A stretch of 64,000 nucleotides of DNA from positions 1,922,001 through 1,986,000 of the forward strand of contig CM007989.1 in assembly GCA_002189035.1 (NCBI GenBank). Direction: 5' to 3'. Position 1 is the stretch's first letter; the number at the start of each line of letters is the position of its first letter. A model generated the notes under the pieces. It was not told where the DNA came from and did not search any database. It saw nothing but the letters and a program-made list of their open reading frames with translations. Source of the DNA: Utricularia gibba (taxonomy: Eukaryota > Streptophyta > Magnoliopsida > Lamiales > Lentibulariaceae). This document shows positions 34,598 to 45,506 of this stretch, piece by piece. The translations under genes and the position numbers were made by a program.

Positions 34598-36029
34598 ATT
34601 TTTCTGTAAGCTGCCCAATTATAGACTGAATTTGAAATGCATTGTACCTACCAACTCACAAGACAGAATGCTAAAGAAAAATTTCACAACACCATAGTGC
34701 ATTTTGTCTACCTCTAAAGTGCACATCAAGCTTCTAAAGGGAGTTTTACTATGATTTACTTATGAACTCAATTTGTGTTAGGGGTGAGCATTCCGTATGG
34801 AGTTAGGGAGTTGTGTATGTGACTTGGCTAGTGATGCATGGGTTTGTGTGGCTCCAAGATTGTTCCTTTGTATCTCTTCCAATGTGCAGAAAACCATGTT
34901 TTTTTTCCTGGCTCAAATTTCATATACTGCACTTTGTAAGAATCTACATGAATGTGAAGAGGTCACCGATTGCTCCAGTTAAAGCTCGGGCATTCTGGAC
35001 TGGTAAGGCACTCTTGACAGGGAACTGCTATCTTCCCTCTTGTTCGTATCCGTATTAAGCTGCGACTGATCAAGCTGATGGCTTAAGCTTTTCGAAATGC
35101 CTCCGTTTTTCCCTTCAAAACACATAAGATGTCGATGGGTCAAGATCAGCTTCAATGCCGGATCCCAACTGAACTGGTTCATGCACACTGCCCCAGCTGA
35201 CTTAACCTTTGGTTTGACTGGACTGGAAGTCACCGTCGCCTTGCAAGGTGCATCTTTGGAGGTCGTTGTCATTGTCAGCAGGAACTAGGAAAGATTGAAG
35301 GGATTCAAGTTGCAGCATATCAGGTACAGTTCGCCATAACTGCAGATGCCAAGGATTTCGACTAAGCAATCCGCTGACAGCACCAAGTTGTGATTTTTTA
35401 GTCTTGAATTCTCGTACAGGGATGGGATAACGGGAAGGCTTGCCAAAGAGGGATCTTTGGCAAAAAAAGGAGGGATCTTTTGTTCTTTCCCATATAGAAG
35501 CTTTGACGCCCTTCCATGATCCAAGATCTCGATCTGGCCTGGAGGACACACAAACACAGAACAAAAGAAGTAGGTTAGCAGCCCCATCGAAAGCGTTACT
35601 AATGATGGGCTGCCATGGTTAGTAGCTCCCGCCGGCCGGCGGAGTCGCCTCCTGGGAAGAGCTTGACATATTTCCGTACCACTGCAAGTTCACCTTCGGG
35701 TGTCCCCGGGTCCGACTCGTATTATTTATTTATTTTTACATTGTCATTCGATTTCTTTGATTAATTAATTAATAAATCGAATGAACATTTTAAATGGAAT
35801 ATTTATTTGCGTTAGGGTGTTTTTAATGAAATAAATCTGTGAATAAATAAAATAATGCAAGTTTTTATTAAATTAAATATCTCATTAACCCTAATCAGTA
35901 GATATACGTTGCCCTAGAGCGTCGGTCTTTGTGGTCATTGTTCAACCGTCCTCTTCTCCTCCGTTGAGGCCAGGGTTTTATTGTAGGGTTTAGGCGTCTC
36001 AGCTGATTGGTGTAGCTTTTGGAGGGAAA
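34598..36029. other. Spacer upstream of NRP, with unresolved minus-strand open frames
   Basis: Begins with the 3' UTR of the PnsB5-like gene. Between 34979 and 35672 two overlapping minus-strand frames (listed separately) may be part of an unrecognised gene. From 35720 to 35890 the sequence is AT-rich and contains TTAATTAATTAATAA. The last 100 bases before 36030 look like the NRP 5' UTR. Confidence 0.4.
34979..35672 (-). other. Possible unrecognised gene or gene remnant
   Basis: Minus-strand frames run 35564-35202 (containing ESLQSFLVPADNDNDLQ) and 35272-34979 (containing KSAGAVCMNQFSWDPALKL). They are in different phases and overlap near GGTTAAGTCAGCTGG, where a splice or a one-base error could join them. 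Upstream, at 35669, an ATG starts MSSSSQEATPPAGGSY and then stops; a possible acceptor CCTCCAG lies at about 35543. I do not recognise the family. Given other one-base errors in this window, a real but broken gene model is possible; it could equally be non-coding. Confidence 0.22.
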
Positions 36030-38744
36030 ATGGTAGCCGATAAGGGGAAAAAGCAGAAGGTTGCAGGGGCGGAGGAAGCGAATAACGGCGAGGAGGACAT
36101 TGACACGGAGCTTGTCCTCTCTGTTGAAAAGCTACAGGACATACAAGATGAGCTTGAAAAGGCAAATTCCAACTCATTATGAATCCAATTGATTATTGCC
36201 TGGGATCATTTTTCCCCTCTTAGTTTCCTAGTTTTTTATCCCGTTTTCTTCAACACTGCAAACAGAAGACGTTTGTATTGTTGTTTAGTTATTGTATTTT
36301 TGAATCTTCGAATGCTGATTGTGCCTTCTTTGTTGTAAATTGAATTTGAGCGTGAACATGGATTGGGTGCGAGAATTAATAGGTTACACTGAATTTTAAA
36401 CGGTGAGCAATTATGGAGATTTATGCATTACTTAGTTCCTATTGTTCTTAAAGTTTTGGAAGTTTTCAACATTTATTCAACTAAAGAATTACTTGCATTT
36501 GCTAATTCCTTTCATTAGATTAATTGCATTCGAGAAATTGGTGCATGCCTTTGGTGTATTCCTATAGTAAAGTGAAACCCTGTGATGGAAAAATTGCGTT
36601 TTTTACATGCTTGGTGTGGTAACGATTGTTGTCAGAATCTTTGAAATTGGAGGTACAAATATCCTGAATTGGAGTTTTGGATATTTAGGTCGCTAGTTAG
36701 CCATTTTATTCAAGTTTTAGAAGCCCTGGGCTGTATTTTGTCCTTTTTCTTTCTTTAGACTAATTTTTTAACCCTTATCTTTTCTTTCCTTCCAGATTAA
36801 TGAAGAAGCAAGTGAAAAGGTCTTGGAAGTGGAGCAGAAGTACAATGAGATACGGAAACCTATATATGATAAGCGTAATGAAATCATCAATTCGATTCCT
36901 GATTTCTGGTTAACTGCGGTGAGTAAAATTTCCCCACTTCATTTTATTCTGCCAAGCTCATCCTAATTGCAGTTGTGATCCGTGGGGCTGGCATCTTCTT
37001 GTTTTCTGGAAGTTCATAGTATTTGGAAAAACCAGTAGGTTGTGGTGTTTGATGTTGGTTATACTAGTTTACCATGGTTGGGAGAGTTAGTGATGTGATT
37101 GTGAGATGTAGATGTGTTGAAAAAGTTTCTTCTATGAGCTGAGAGTGCCAATTACCAAAAGGTTATCTATTCTGAGATGTGTTATCTATTCTTTCAGTTT
37201 ATGAGTCATCCTGCCCTGAGTGAGCTCTTGAACGAAGAAGACCAAAAGGTTCCTTCTTTTCCTATTTATTGTATTTCTCAAATATTCTGTCTTCCTTGAG
37301 CTGCATAATTCCAATGAAGAACTGATGCTTAGATTTTTATTGATTTCTAATTTGTCATGCATGTGGAAAAAATATGATTTTGTTTCATTTTTTCCTTGGT
37401 TAGATTTTCAAGTACTTGAAGAACCTCGAGGTGGAAGATTGCAGAGATGTTAAATCTGGTTACTCAATCACATTTGTAAGCGTGTTACTTCTCCTAGGTT
37501 TCAGTTTCCACAAAATCACAACCCTATATGTCGTTTTACATGGCATTTCATAACTATTAATTAGTGTTAATTTTGCGTCTAGAACTTCAAAAGCAATCCA
37601 TTCTTTGAGAATGATAAGCTCACAAAAACCTTCACTTTCCTCGAGGAAGGAACAATGAAAATAAGTGCAACGTCAATAAAGTGGAAGGATGGAAAGGTAA
37701 TCTTCAACATAATTTTAGTGGCATCATCTCATGGCTTTATGTTTTCTTTCCGTCTCTGACCATGAAGGGGATTTCTAATGGTGTTGCTGAGCGGAAGAAT
37801 GGAAGTAAACGTTCTCATGCAGAAGAGAGGTTGGTTCCTTTTAATTTATGCTTTATCTTCTGTCTTTTTCCATAGGTTGAAACGAAATCCTCCTTGTAAC
37901 AATCTCCTCACTCATTTTATTGGCACAACACTCTTGCTGAAGCACAAACCAGTATTTCGCTTGCAGTATATTGTGCCAATAATTGTCTTCTAAAACTGTG
38001 GCTGTCCTTAGCATTTCTTGTTCTTCCACATTTTGATTTTGGGTAGATTTTTTATTAGCCTTATTGCAGTTCACACGTCTTTTTTTCTTGTCTTGTTTTA
38101 CACCATATAAATATATGCTGTCCAGATTGTTGCTTTACTATTTCAACAATTTTATTTGCAGTTTTTTCTCCTGGTTCAATGAAACCCAGCCTGGTGGCGA
38201 TATTGATGAAATTCAAGATGAGGTAATCATATTGGTTATCTTTGTAACTCTCATGGCATATTTGTGATTCAGGCTGGTGCTTGCTGGTGAGGTGTACACA
38301 AAATCTTATTTTTCTGTGCCAGGTAGCTGATATCATCAAGGATGATCTGTGGCCGAATCCTCTGACATATTTTAACAATGTAATAATGCACTCTCCCTTG
38401 CAGCGTTATCAGTTTTCCAGAAGTCAGTTCTGCTTTCTCATCCATTCTAACGCTTGCCTTTCGGATTAACCTGTTGCAGGAAGGCGATGAAGATGGCTTT
38501 GAGATGGACGATGACGATGAGGTCTGAAAGCCCCTGATAACTGTTGTGTCTGTGTTTACTTTGAAACAGTTGCATGTTCTGAAGCTCTGTAGATGGGAAG
38601 GAACAGTCTTGCACAGTTATAGCAACCAGTAGGATGATTATCCACTTTACTCTTCTGATGCAGGGCAAAGAGAGTGATGGATCAGATGATGATGATGACG
38701 AAGAAGAAGAAGAAGAAGAACAAGGCGAGGAAAATGACGACTAA
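36030..38744 (+). CDS. NRP1: NAP1-related protein (SET/NRP), histone chaperone
   Basis: Nuclear H2A/H2B chaperone of the SET/NAP family. Ten exons, 36030-36161, 36796-36918, 37198-37248, 37404-37475, 37583-37696, 37768-37829, 38162-38222, 38323-38379, 38480-38521 and 38664-38744, total 795 bases, 264 residues, phases all agree. The N-terminus has the dimerisation helix [20 protein letters not shown]; the earmuff domain includes [58 protein letters not shown] and [17 protein letters not shown]. The tail is a long Asp/Glu run encoded partly by a GAA repeat at 38699-38720. Intron 1 has a GC donor (AAG|GCAAAT); no GT donor nearby keeps frame. Arabidopsis has NRP1 and NRP2; which one is orthologous is not resolved. 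Confidence 0.94.
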
Positions 38745-39354
38745 ACCCTGTTCCCTGTGATGCAATTTCGACTCAGCTATGAATGGTACACCTTTAGATC
38801 AGCGAGAGCGAGGTTCTCAACTGTTTGAGCCTTTGGTTTTGTCATTTGGATGAGGTTTCATCTTTGTTTATGACTCTACCGTTTATCTTCATCATCTTCC
38901 TACAAAGTATGTTGTTCTAACAAGGAGATCTGGCCTGCCCTTTTGTTGACAAACCGGCATAAAATATTTGCTCAGCAGTTATGGACAAGTTATTACCTCC
39001 ACTGTGCATTTAGTTGTCACACGTGACGTCAGCGTTAATGGATTGAATTTCTGTTGTGAGAGAGATGACGGGGAGGGCAAAAGCGTCAAAGCACGCGAGA
39101 CAGGTAGAGAAGGCGAACGTGCATCCCCGGACGTAAAATGACATGATTCCAGTCTCCGTGGCAGTCGTGTTGACGTCCGCCTCTCTGGTCGCCACACGCC
39201 TTGTCTTACTTTCCTTATTTTCTTCCGCCATCTTGCTTCTCTGCCCCTCCACCGGATCGCGGCAATCACAGGAACCCCCTTGTTGAATTCCGTGCTCCTC
39301 CGTCCAGCCGTAAACGACCGCTCTCTGGATCCGCGAAGCTCCACTAATTGGGTT
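38745..39354. other. NRP 3' UTR and PYE-like 5' region
   Basis: NRP 3' UTR to about 38950, then the presumed promoter and 5' leader of the PYE-like gene. Minus-strand frames here (39010-39465, 38979-39365) show no family resemblance and are treated as chance. Confidence 0.4.
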
Positions 39355-40940
39355 ATGTAAGTCAATCAAAACCTCTCTTCCCCTGGTTTTTACGTTTCCT
39401 GTGGCATGTTTTGTTTGGGTAAATAGCATTGAATGCGGGCTGGGTGATGGGATTTGCTTGGGCAACTCGCTCCTTGTACTATATGCTTCTTATTGGAATC
39501 AGGAAAAAGGGTTTTACCCCCGATCTGTTTCGTTTTTCTAGCGTACTTGGTCGGCTTCAAAAGTGGGTCTGATTCTGGAATTTCATGTGGGGTTTTTTTT
39601 CTCCGGGTTACGATTTACTTTTGGGAGCTGAATTGACTTTCAGGAATCGGTTGTCCGTGGACACTGGGTCATGATTGACAGTTCTTGTCTTCCATGGTGT
39701 TGGGGACATTGTTTGATGCTTTGTATCCCTGTTCCGTGATTATGACCTTGCTTTTTCAATGGATGTTATTAGGTTTCGTGAAATTTGTAAAGTTTTTAAA
39801 TAAGATATGTAGTGATTATGCCAATGGACCATGATTTCTTTTGATTCAATGTCTGCTCCTGCCCCAACTCTGCTTTTCATTCTACTTGGGAAGATGCAAC
39901 TTCTTTTTTTTCATTCGTGGTTCTTCTTTTGTTTGTTTACAAGGTAAATCTTAGGTACTTGAGAATGCTGTTGCTATTCACTCAGTTAGTTTCTGATTGA
40001 CCATAATTGTGCATATTCATTCTAAGGACCTTCTGAGCTCAGCACATAGGTGCCTGCGCTTCACCCTTATCAAGGATAAAAGTTTATCCATCAGCTGGGA
40101 TCACTATGATCCTAAAATCACTTTAGCCCCTGATTTTATGTAATATCTTGCTGAGTCCTGTCTGCAGGGACAAGTCTAGGAAGAAGAATCACGGGAAGAC
40201 CCCAACGAGATTACCCAAATCCGAGAGAGAGAAGAAGAAGCGGGAACATTTGAATGAAAATTTTCTTGCTTTAGCAAACTGTCTAGGTAACTTTCTCTCA
40301 TTACTTGTGTGGTTTTGAATCCTGGTAGGTCTCTTGTTGAGAGCTCCATTATGAAATGGGATGTTTTTTTTTCAGAAGTATCTGATCAGAACAATGGAAA
40401 GGCTGCTTTGTTGATTGAAGCCACTCGTTTTATGAAGGACATTCTATCTCAGATTGAATCTCTTAAAAAAAAACGCTGCACTTCTCTCTGAGTTCCATTA
40501 CGTAAGCCCCCTTTGGATGCTCCCCGGCTCCTGATTCTTTGTTCTGTTTATGATATTGGATCCGTTCTCACCTTGTCTGTGTTACATCTTCTGAAGATAA
40601 CCTCTGAGAGGGACGAGCTAAGGGATGACAATACGATGCTGGAGTCTCAAGTCGCCGAGCTTCAGAAAGAGATAAAGGCCCGGGGCTCTCTGCAGCTTGA
40701 CCTGAATGCAACTCCTCCTCCTGAGGCTACCAGTACTCCATTGGCACCCCCACGATGGGAGATTTGCAATCCCACTGTCAAGCCATGGATTCCTTCCAGG
40801 CCACCGCTTTCTGCCCAACGGTACAAGTCTCCCATCAAGGATCTCATGCCCAGGAACTCAACCCCAGGCACATACTGAAGCCGCACCCCCGGTATCCTAC
40901 TCCAGCTGATCAGTGGACATCCCTCGTTCTTGAGAAGTAG
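39355..40940 (+). CDS. PYE: POPEYE/bHLH47-like transcription factor (two frame breaks)
   Basis: bHLH subgroup IVb regulator of iron-deficiency response. Coding exons as inferred: AT at 39355-39356, then 40168-40286, 40376-40501 and 40597-40940; repaired length about 196 residues. The start codon appears split by the first intron (AT|GTAAGT ... GCAG|G GAC AAG), giving MDKSRKKNHGKTP. The basic region and helix 1 are EREKKKREHLNENFLALANC, helix 2 is NNGKAALLIEATRFMKDILS, followed by a leucine-zipper-like coil with LRDDNTMLESQVAELQKEI, LQLDLNATPPP and a C-terminal PHPRYPTPADQW typical of this family. Two breaks occur: nine A at 40465-40473 where eight are needed, and five C at 40747-40751 where six are needed. 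Each one-base change also restores exon phase. Shorter than Arabidopsis PYE (about 240 residues, from memory). Confidence 0.88.
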
Positions 40941-41981
40941 TCCATGGCCAGAGCAACGAAGTTGTTTAATGGGTTCGCTGCTACCTCTCTTTCTAGGTTA
41001 GTGTTTGCAAGATGATGGAGCGTCGATTGTTTTCAGTATAGAATTGGAACCCGCAGCATCTGAATCGGAGGCTAGGATGGTACTTCCGTTACTGCCATGT
41101 GAGGGAAGCACATGGCCGCCATAGATCTTCAACTTCGCGGCAGCCCGAGTCTAAGCGCCTACGGCGGCGGGGGATGATCAGCGGGAGGATCGTTGGAAGC
41201 GGTTTGAAATCCCGTAATAAAACACTGATTTTCGGCGTGGAAATCACCTAAAGTCTAAACAATTGAAAAAATAAATAGAAGTTAAAAAATTATTATTATT
41301 TATTAAAATGAAATAAATTCAATAAAATTAATCGAAATATTCCCAAGGTATTTTGTCCGAAATCAGTTTTGTTTTTGAATGGGGCGAAAAAGACCCCAAG
41401 CCCTAGAGCCAGCCTCCCAAGCCCAATAATTATAACTGCGGCCCAGTGAGAATTTGATTGTCTTGACTGTTGCTTGATTTGGGAATCGTCTGATTTCAAC
41501 ATGCTTGTTTCACCGTGGATGGTCCGAATGCAGCTGTTCATGCGAATTGATCGCCGAGGTTGAGTGGAGCCTCGCGTTGATAGAGTTGATGTGTCCCCTT
41601 TCGATTCGGCCATTTTAGCTACGAAACAAACTGAGGTTTGATGCGGCGTTCAATTCGTTGTGATTGGTTTTTATGATCTCTGTATTCATTGAACTTTTAT
41701 TTTGCCTCCATTGCAGTGGTTTGGGGTTTTCCTTAGGCTCTGAGTACGTGTTCGATGATTTAGTTGCGCCCCTCTTCTAGCTTTCCTTGGGTGTAATTAA
41801 CCCCATGCTTGTCCCTCATCTTTGATTACCGCCCCCCCCCCCCCCTTCTCGGGATTGGTTATGTTCTGCTTTTATTATGCCATGTATTTACAAGTTTTAG
41901 AGTGGTCCTCATCTGTTTTTCTTGCTGTTCAGGTATTTTGGTTGGAGCAGAAGTTGGAACCCATAATCAGGTGGCTCGAAG
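40941..41981. promoter_or_regulatory. Spacer and 5' leader of VPS29
   Basis: PYE-like 3' UTR, then an AT-rich stretch at 41250-41345, then a GC-richer promoter-like region with GGCCCA at about 41440. A 14-base C homopolymer sits at 41832-41845. A 5' UTR intron for VPS29 is likely because a polypyrimidine-AG acceptor (GCTGTTCAG, about 41930) lies 50 bases before the ATG. The minus-strand frame at 41296-41613 is not supported as a gene. Confidence 0.4.
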
Positions 41982-43184
41982 ATGGTTCTGGTGTTAGCCT
42001 TAGGGGATCTCCACATACCCCACAGGGCGCCTGATCTACCTGCAAAGTTCAAATCAATGCTTGTACCCGGAAAAATTCAGCATGTCATTTGTACAGGAAA
42101 TCTATCCACGAAAGTATGTATCTTGTGTCTAGGATTCTTTGTTCCTGCACTTGTTTATTGTTATTTTGTGGGTGTTCCTTTTTATTTTTCTATCTGGTAA
42201 AGTTACTTTTTGAATATTTGGATCCCGGTCAACGTGATGATTATATATACTGTAGGAAACTGAATGTTTTTGGTGCTCTTTATTAGAATCTAAGAATGAC
42301 GCTATGAGAAATTGGTTGCATGTCAGTGAGAAGTAACTGAAATCCACTTCACATGTGATCATATTAGACTCTTGGGCCACGCATCATGTAAATGGTCAGG
42401 GAAACGTCAAAATTGTTGAAGAATACCGGTTTCTTGGGATTTTTCAGATCATGTTTTTTTTATTGCACTTTGATGTATGAAATACTGTAAAGCTGGTTGA
42501 TTTTTTGAGGTATCATGCTTGTAGGAAGTTCACGACTACTTAAAAACTGTTTGCCCTGACTTACACATCACTCGTGGTGAGTATGATGAAGAGCCACGTT
42601 ATCCTGATACAAAAACATTAACTATTGGCCAGTTTAAGCTTGGGGTTTGCCATGGCCATCAGGTACGGGTCTATTGTCAGTTACCTGCATGATGACAGGA
42701 TTTTTCTTAGCCGTTGGGTTTTTTTATTTTTTTTCATCAGCACAATAGTGCCTTTTTCAATTGTTTGCATCCGTATGGATACAAAAGAGCCTTCATCTCA
42801 CCTGCACTTGTCAAATTCTAGTTACAAGTATTATACCATTCCCTTTTTGTCTGTAGTTTTCCCCTCATTGAATGTGGTCTTATCTTTGGAGAAGGTTATT
42901 CCGTGGGAGATTTGGATTCTTTGGCAATGCTTCAGAGGCAGTTGGATGTAGACATTCTTGTTACAGGTCACACGCACCAGTTCACAGCATACAAACACGA
43001 GGCTGGGGTAGTCATAAATCCAGGCTCTGCTACTGGTGCCTTCAGCAGCATCACTTATGATGTCAATCCAAGCTTTGTTCTCATGGACATCGATGGTCTG
43101 CGTGTTGTGGTATACGTGTACGAACTCATCGATGGAGAAGTGAAAGTTGACAAAATTGACTTCAAGAAGACAACAGTAACTTAA
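41982..43184 (+). CDS. VPS29: VPS29 retromer subunit (one frame break)
   Basis: Core retromer subunit recycling vacuolar sorting receptors from endosomes. Three exons, 41982-42113, 42525-42662 and 42895-43184, give 186 residues when repaired. It has the metallophosphoesterase-like fold used as a scaffold: [82 protein letters not shown] and [20 protein letters not shown]. The frame breaks at the start of exon 3: GTT ATT CCG TGG GAG should be [16 protein letters not shown], and the three G at 42905-42907 must be four. Because this protein is nearly invariant in eukaryotes and the rest is intact, the break is almost certainly a sequence error. Convergent with the HPP gene. Confidence 0.95.
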
Positions 43185-43751
43185 CAAACTGCTGCAGAAG
43201 CATTGGATCTGCTGATTACGAATCTTCATCAGGGAGTTTGATCACGTCAGGGACAGTAACGGTGAACTCTGGATCTTGTGTCTTTCCTTTGGTGAATTTG
43301 ATGTCGTACATTGTTTATGCAATATGTTTTAGTCCGAATGCCAATCAACTTCAAGAGATTTTGAACTTAGTTCTGCTGGATGTGTCATAGAAGATGATGT
43401 TTCTGTTGGATCATATTTTTGTGCCCCAAGATGCGAAACATCAAATCTAATCGCATGCATTAGGAGACTGAAACAAAGAGAGAGCGAACGGTATAGATAT
43501 GGTGCCAGAGCAAGAATAGTGGAGTTACACTTGGAATTTTCTTCACTGATTTTCACTATGGACTGCGTACATAACTGATGATACTTGTGCTATTATCTAC
43601 TATTTTACAAAGAATCATGCAAACGGGTGTAACCTCTACAATCGAACAGACTCACACGGTTTTGAGCATCTTCTTCAGCTCCATGGAGTCAGAATCTGAA
43701 ACGTTGCTTCAAGTAGGATACAATTTCTTGCTGCATCAGTTTAAAACAGTG
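43185..43751. other. Convergent 3' spacer between VPS29 and HPP gene
   Basis: The interval should contain 3' UTRs of both converging genes. Nothing further recognised. Confidence 0.5.
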
Positions 43752-45059
43752 TTATTGGGATGCAGCAGAGGAACCGCTTTCATTGTGTAACTGGAAAAAC
43801 AAGCTTACTAATAAAATAAGGACGATGCAACCAGCGGCTCCTGGAAAAAATGCATACCAGAACTTCAAAGGGTGGAGTTTAACTCCGTCAATGAAGAGAA
43901 GCGACAAGCCTGCAGCTGAGGTAGATGAAATAGAATCACCATCAAGGTGAAGCTCAATGCGCTTCATTAGAATAAAAGGTATAGAAGCTGAGTTCCATTG
44001 ATACCTACCTGGTGGATGCACAGCTCTCATCAAAATCATGAAGGCTAATGAAGAGGCAAGGGCTATGCTCTTAGCTAGCCATCCATACCCAAACATCATG
44101 AACGATGAAACTCCAAGTGATGCACAGCCAACTTGTGCAACAAACATGTTGTACTTCTGCAGATGGATGAAGATTTGGTGAATCAATGGCTTCCTAGTAG
44201 CAACAGCGGAGTAACGATACATGTTGTTTAGGATGCACTGTGAACTATATAGCGAAGTGAATGTTTACAACTCTGCCAACTACAAGATCATGGGAAAAAC
44301 TCATAAACCGGTGCTTCTAGATATAAAATCTCAAGTGTGCTGTAAAATGAATTGGAATAAGGCGCAGCCCATTCAAGATGAACAGAAATTTCCTACAGTC
44401 TTGTAAGGCACGAACTTTGCATCATAAAATGCTACAAAAAAGATTTTACGAGGGAAAACCAGATAAGGAACAATCTGCAATAGGATAGCAGGTAGCAGGG
44501 AATGATAAGGTGCATACTCTAGCACTAGGAGAAGTTGGAGCCGTAAATAAAACCGCACACACCGCTCCCAGAGGAGCAATTGATATTGATATGCCTTTCG
44601 GTGCCAAAATCTGATCAATCTTTCCAAGTAACGCCATTGCAACAAAGGCTCCTGATAATTTGGAGAACATGAAGAGAAGAGAATACACATATCACAAAAA
44701 CAAGATTACAAAAAGTCGCCTTTTTAGGGAGTTATTACTAGAAAGTTGTTAGTCCCTGTCTTGTTAAAAGTTCGTTCTCAAAGAAGTAAAGAATACTAAC
44801 CCGCAGAAGGCCAGAAAACATCACTAAGTGAAGGAGCTTCGGAGCCCTTTTCAGGGGCCCAATTCTCCCAGGCAGTGGCGGCACAGGCACAGAACTGCCT
44901 ACTTCTGGGCTCCCAAAATCTCCGGCTCAAATAGAGACCATTTCTTCCTCTATGCATCCCGGGTTTTCTAGTCACCCGAAAAGAAGATGCATCAGATGCA
45001 TCGAGTGGAAACGGCGGCAAGAAAATGCGATAAAACTGCGCTTGGAGTTGCAGAGGCAT
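43752..45059 (-). CDS. HPP-family chloroplast membrane protein
   Basis: Four minus-strand exons, 44801-45059, 44518-44651, 44009-44156 and 43752-43915, encode 234 residues with phases agreeing. The first about 70 residues look like a plastid transit peptide (basic, Ser-rich, few acidic residues). The membrane domain has four hydrophobic segments: AFVAMALLGKIDQI region, IAPLGAVCAVLFTAPTSPSA, NMFVAQVGCASLGVSSFMMF with IALASSLAFMILM, and FWYAFFPGAAGCIVLILLVS. The name-giving HPP motif is assembled across the last splice junction as RAVHPPAAGLSLLFIDG. Arabidopsis members of this family were reported as chloroplast-envelope nitrite transporters (NITR2), so nitrite import is a reasonable guess; substrate is not shown here. 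It shares a 450-base head-to-head spacer with ELF5. Confidence 0.88.
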
Positions 45060-45506
45060 CGCAGGAAGAATACCTGGCTACGAATGCCTGCCGCAGAATC
45101 GAATTCCGGGCCAAGATGTTTTCTGGGGGGTCTGGAATATGGAATCTTTAGAGGTGTGACGAAGACCCATCGAAGAAAGGCCGCCATTTGTTCTTCTGTG
45201 GCTGGAAAACATAAAGGAAAGTTTATCACAATATTCAAAACGTCAACAAAACAAATGCCGTGCGACAAAAGACCTTTTACAGGGCTATTTTTGGTAATAT
45301 ATGTTAATTGGGGTTTAAAAAAATGGGCTTTAAATTTAGCTATAGAATAAAAAATAAAGTAATTTATCTATCCTCCAGTTCCTCGCGGCTTTTGAGTCCC
45401 AATCACGAACAGCGCACGTTGTCTTCCAAATCGAAAGTTATCGGAGGAAAAATATCTCCGGCGGCGGGCCGAGGCTGAGGGCGGAAGTGGTGGGAAACTG
45501 TAGACA
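45060..45506. promoter_or_regulatory. Compact divergent promoter between HPP gene and ELF5
   Basis: Only about 447 bases separate the two start codons, so the promoters and 5' leaders must share this interval. A TGGGCT element is at about 45324 in an AT-rich core (45290-45365). No open frame of merit. Confidence 0.45.

Noticed and set aside
41296-41613. Minus-strand 105-residue open frame starting MAESKGDTSTL
   Set aside because: Lies in the promoter/leader of VPS29, ends in AT-rich DNA, and resembles no family; likely chance.
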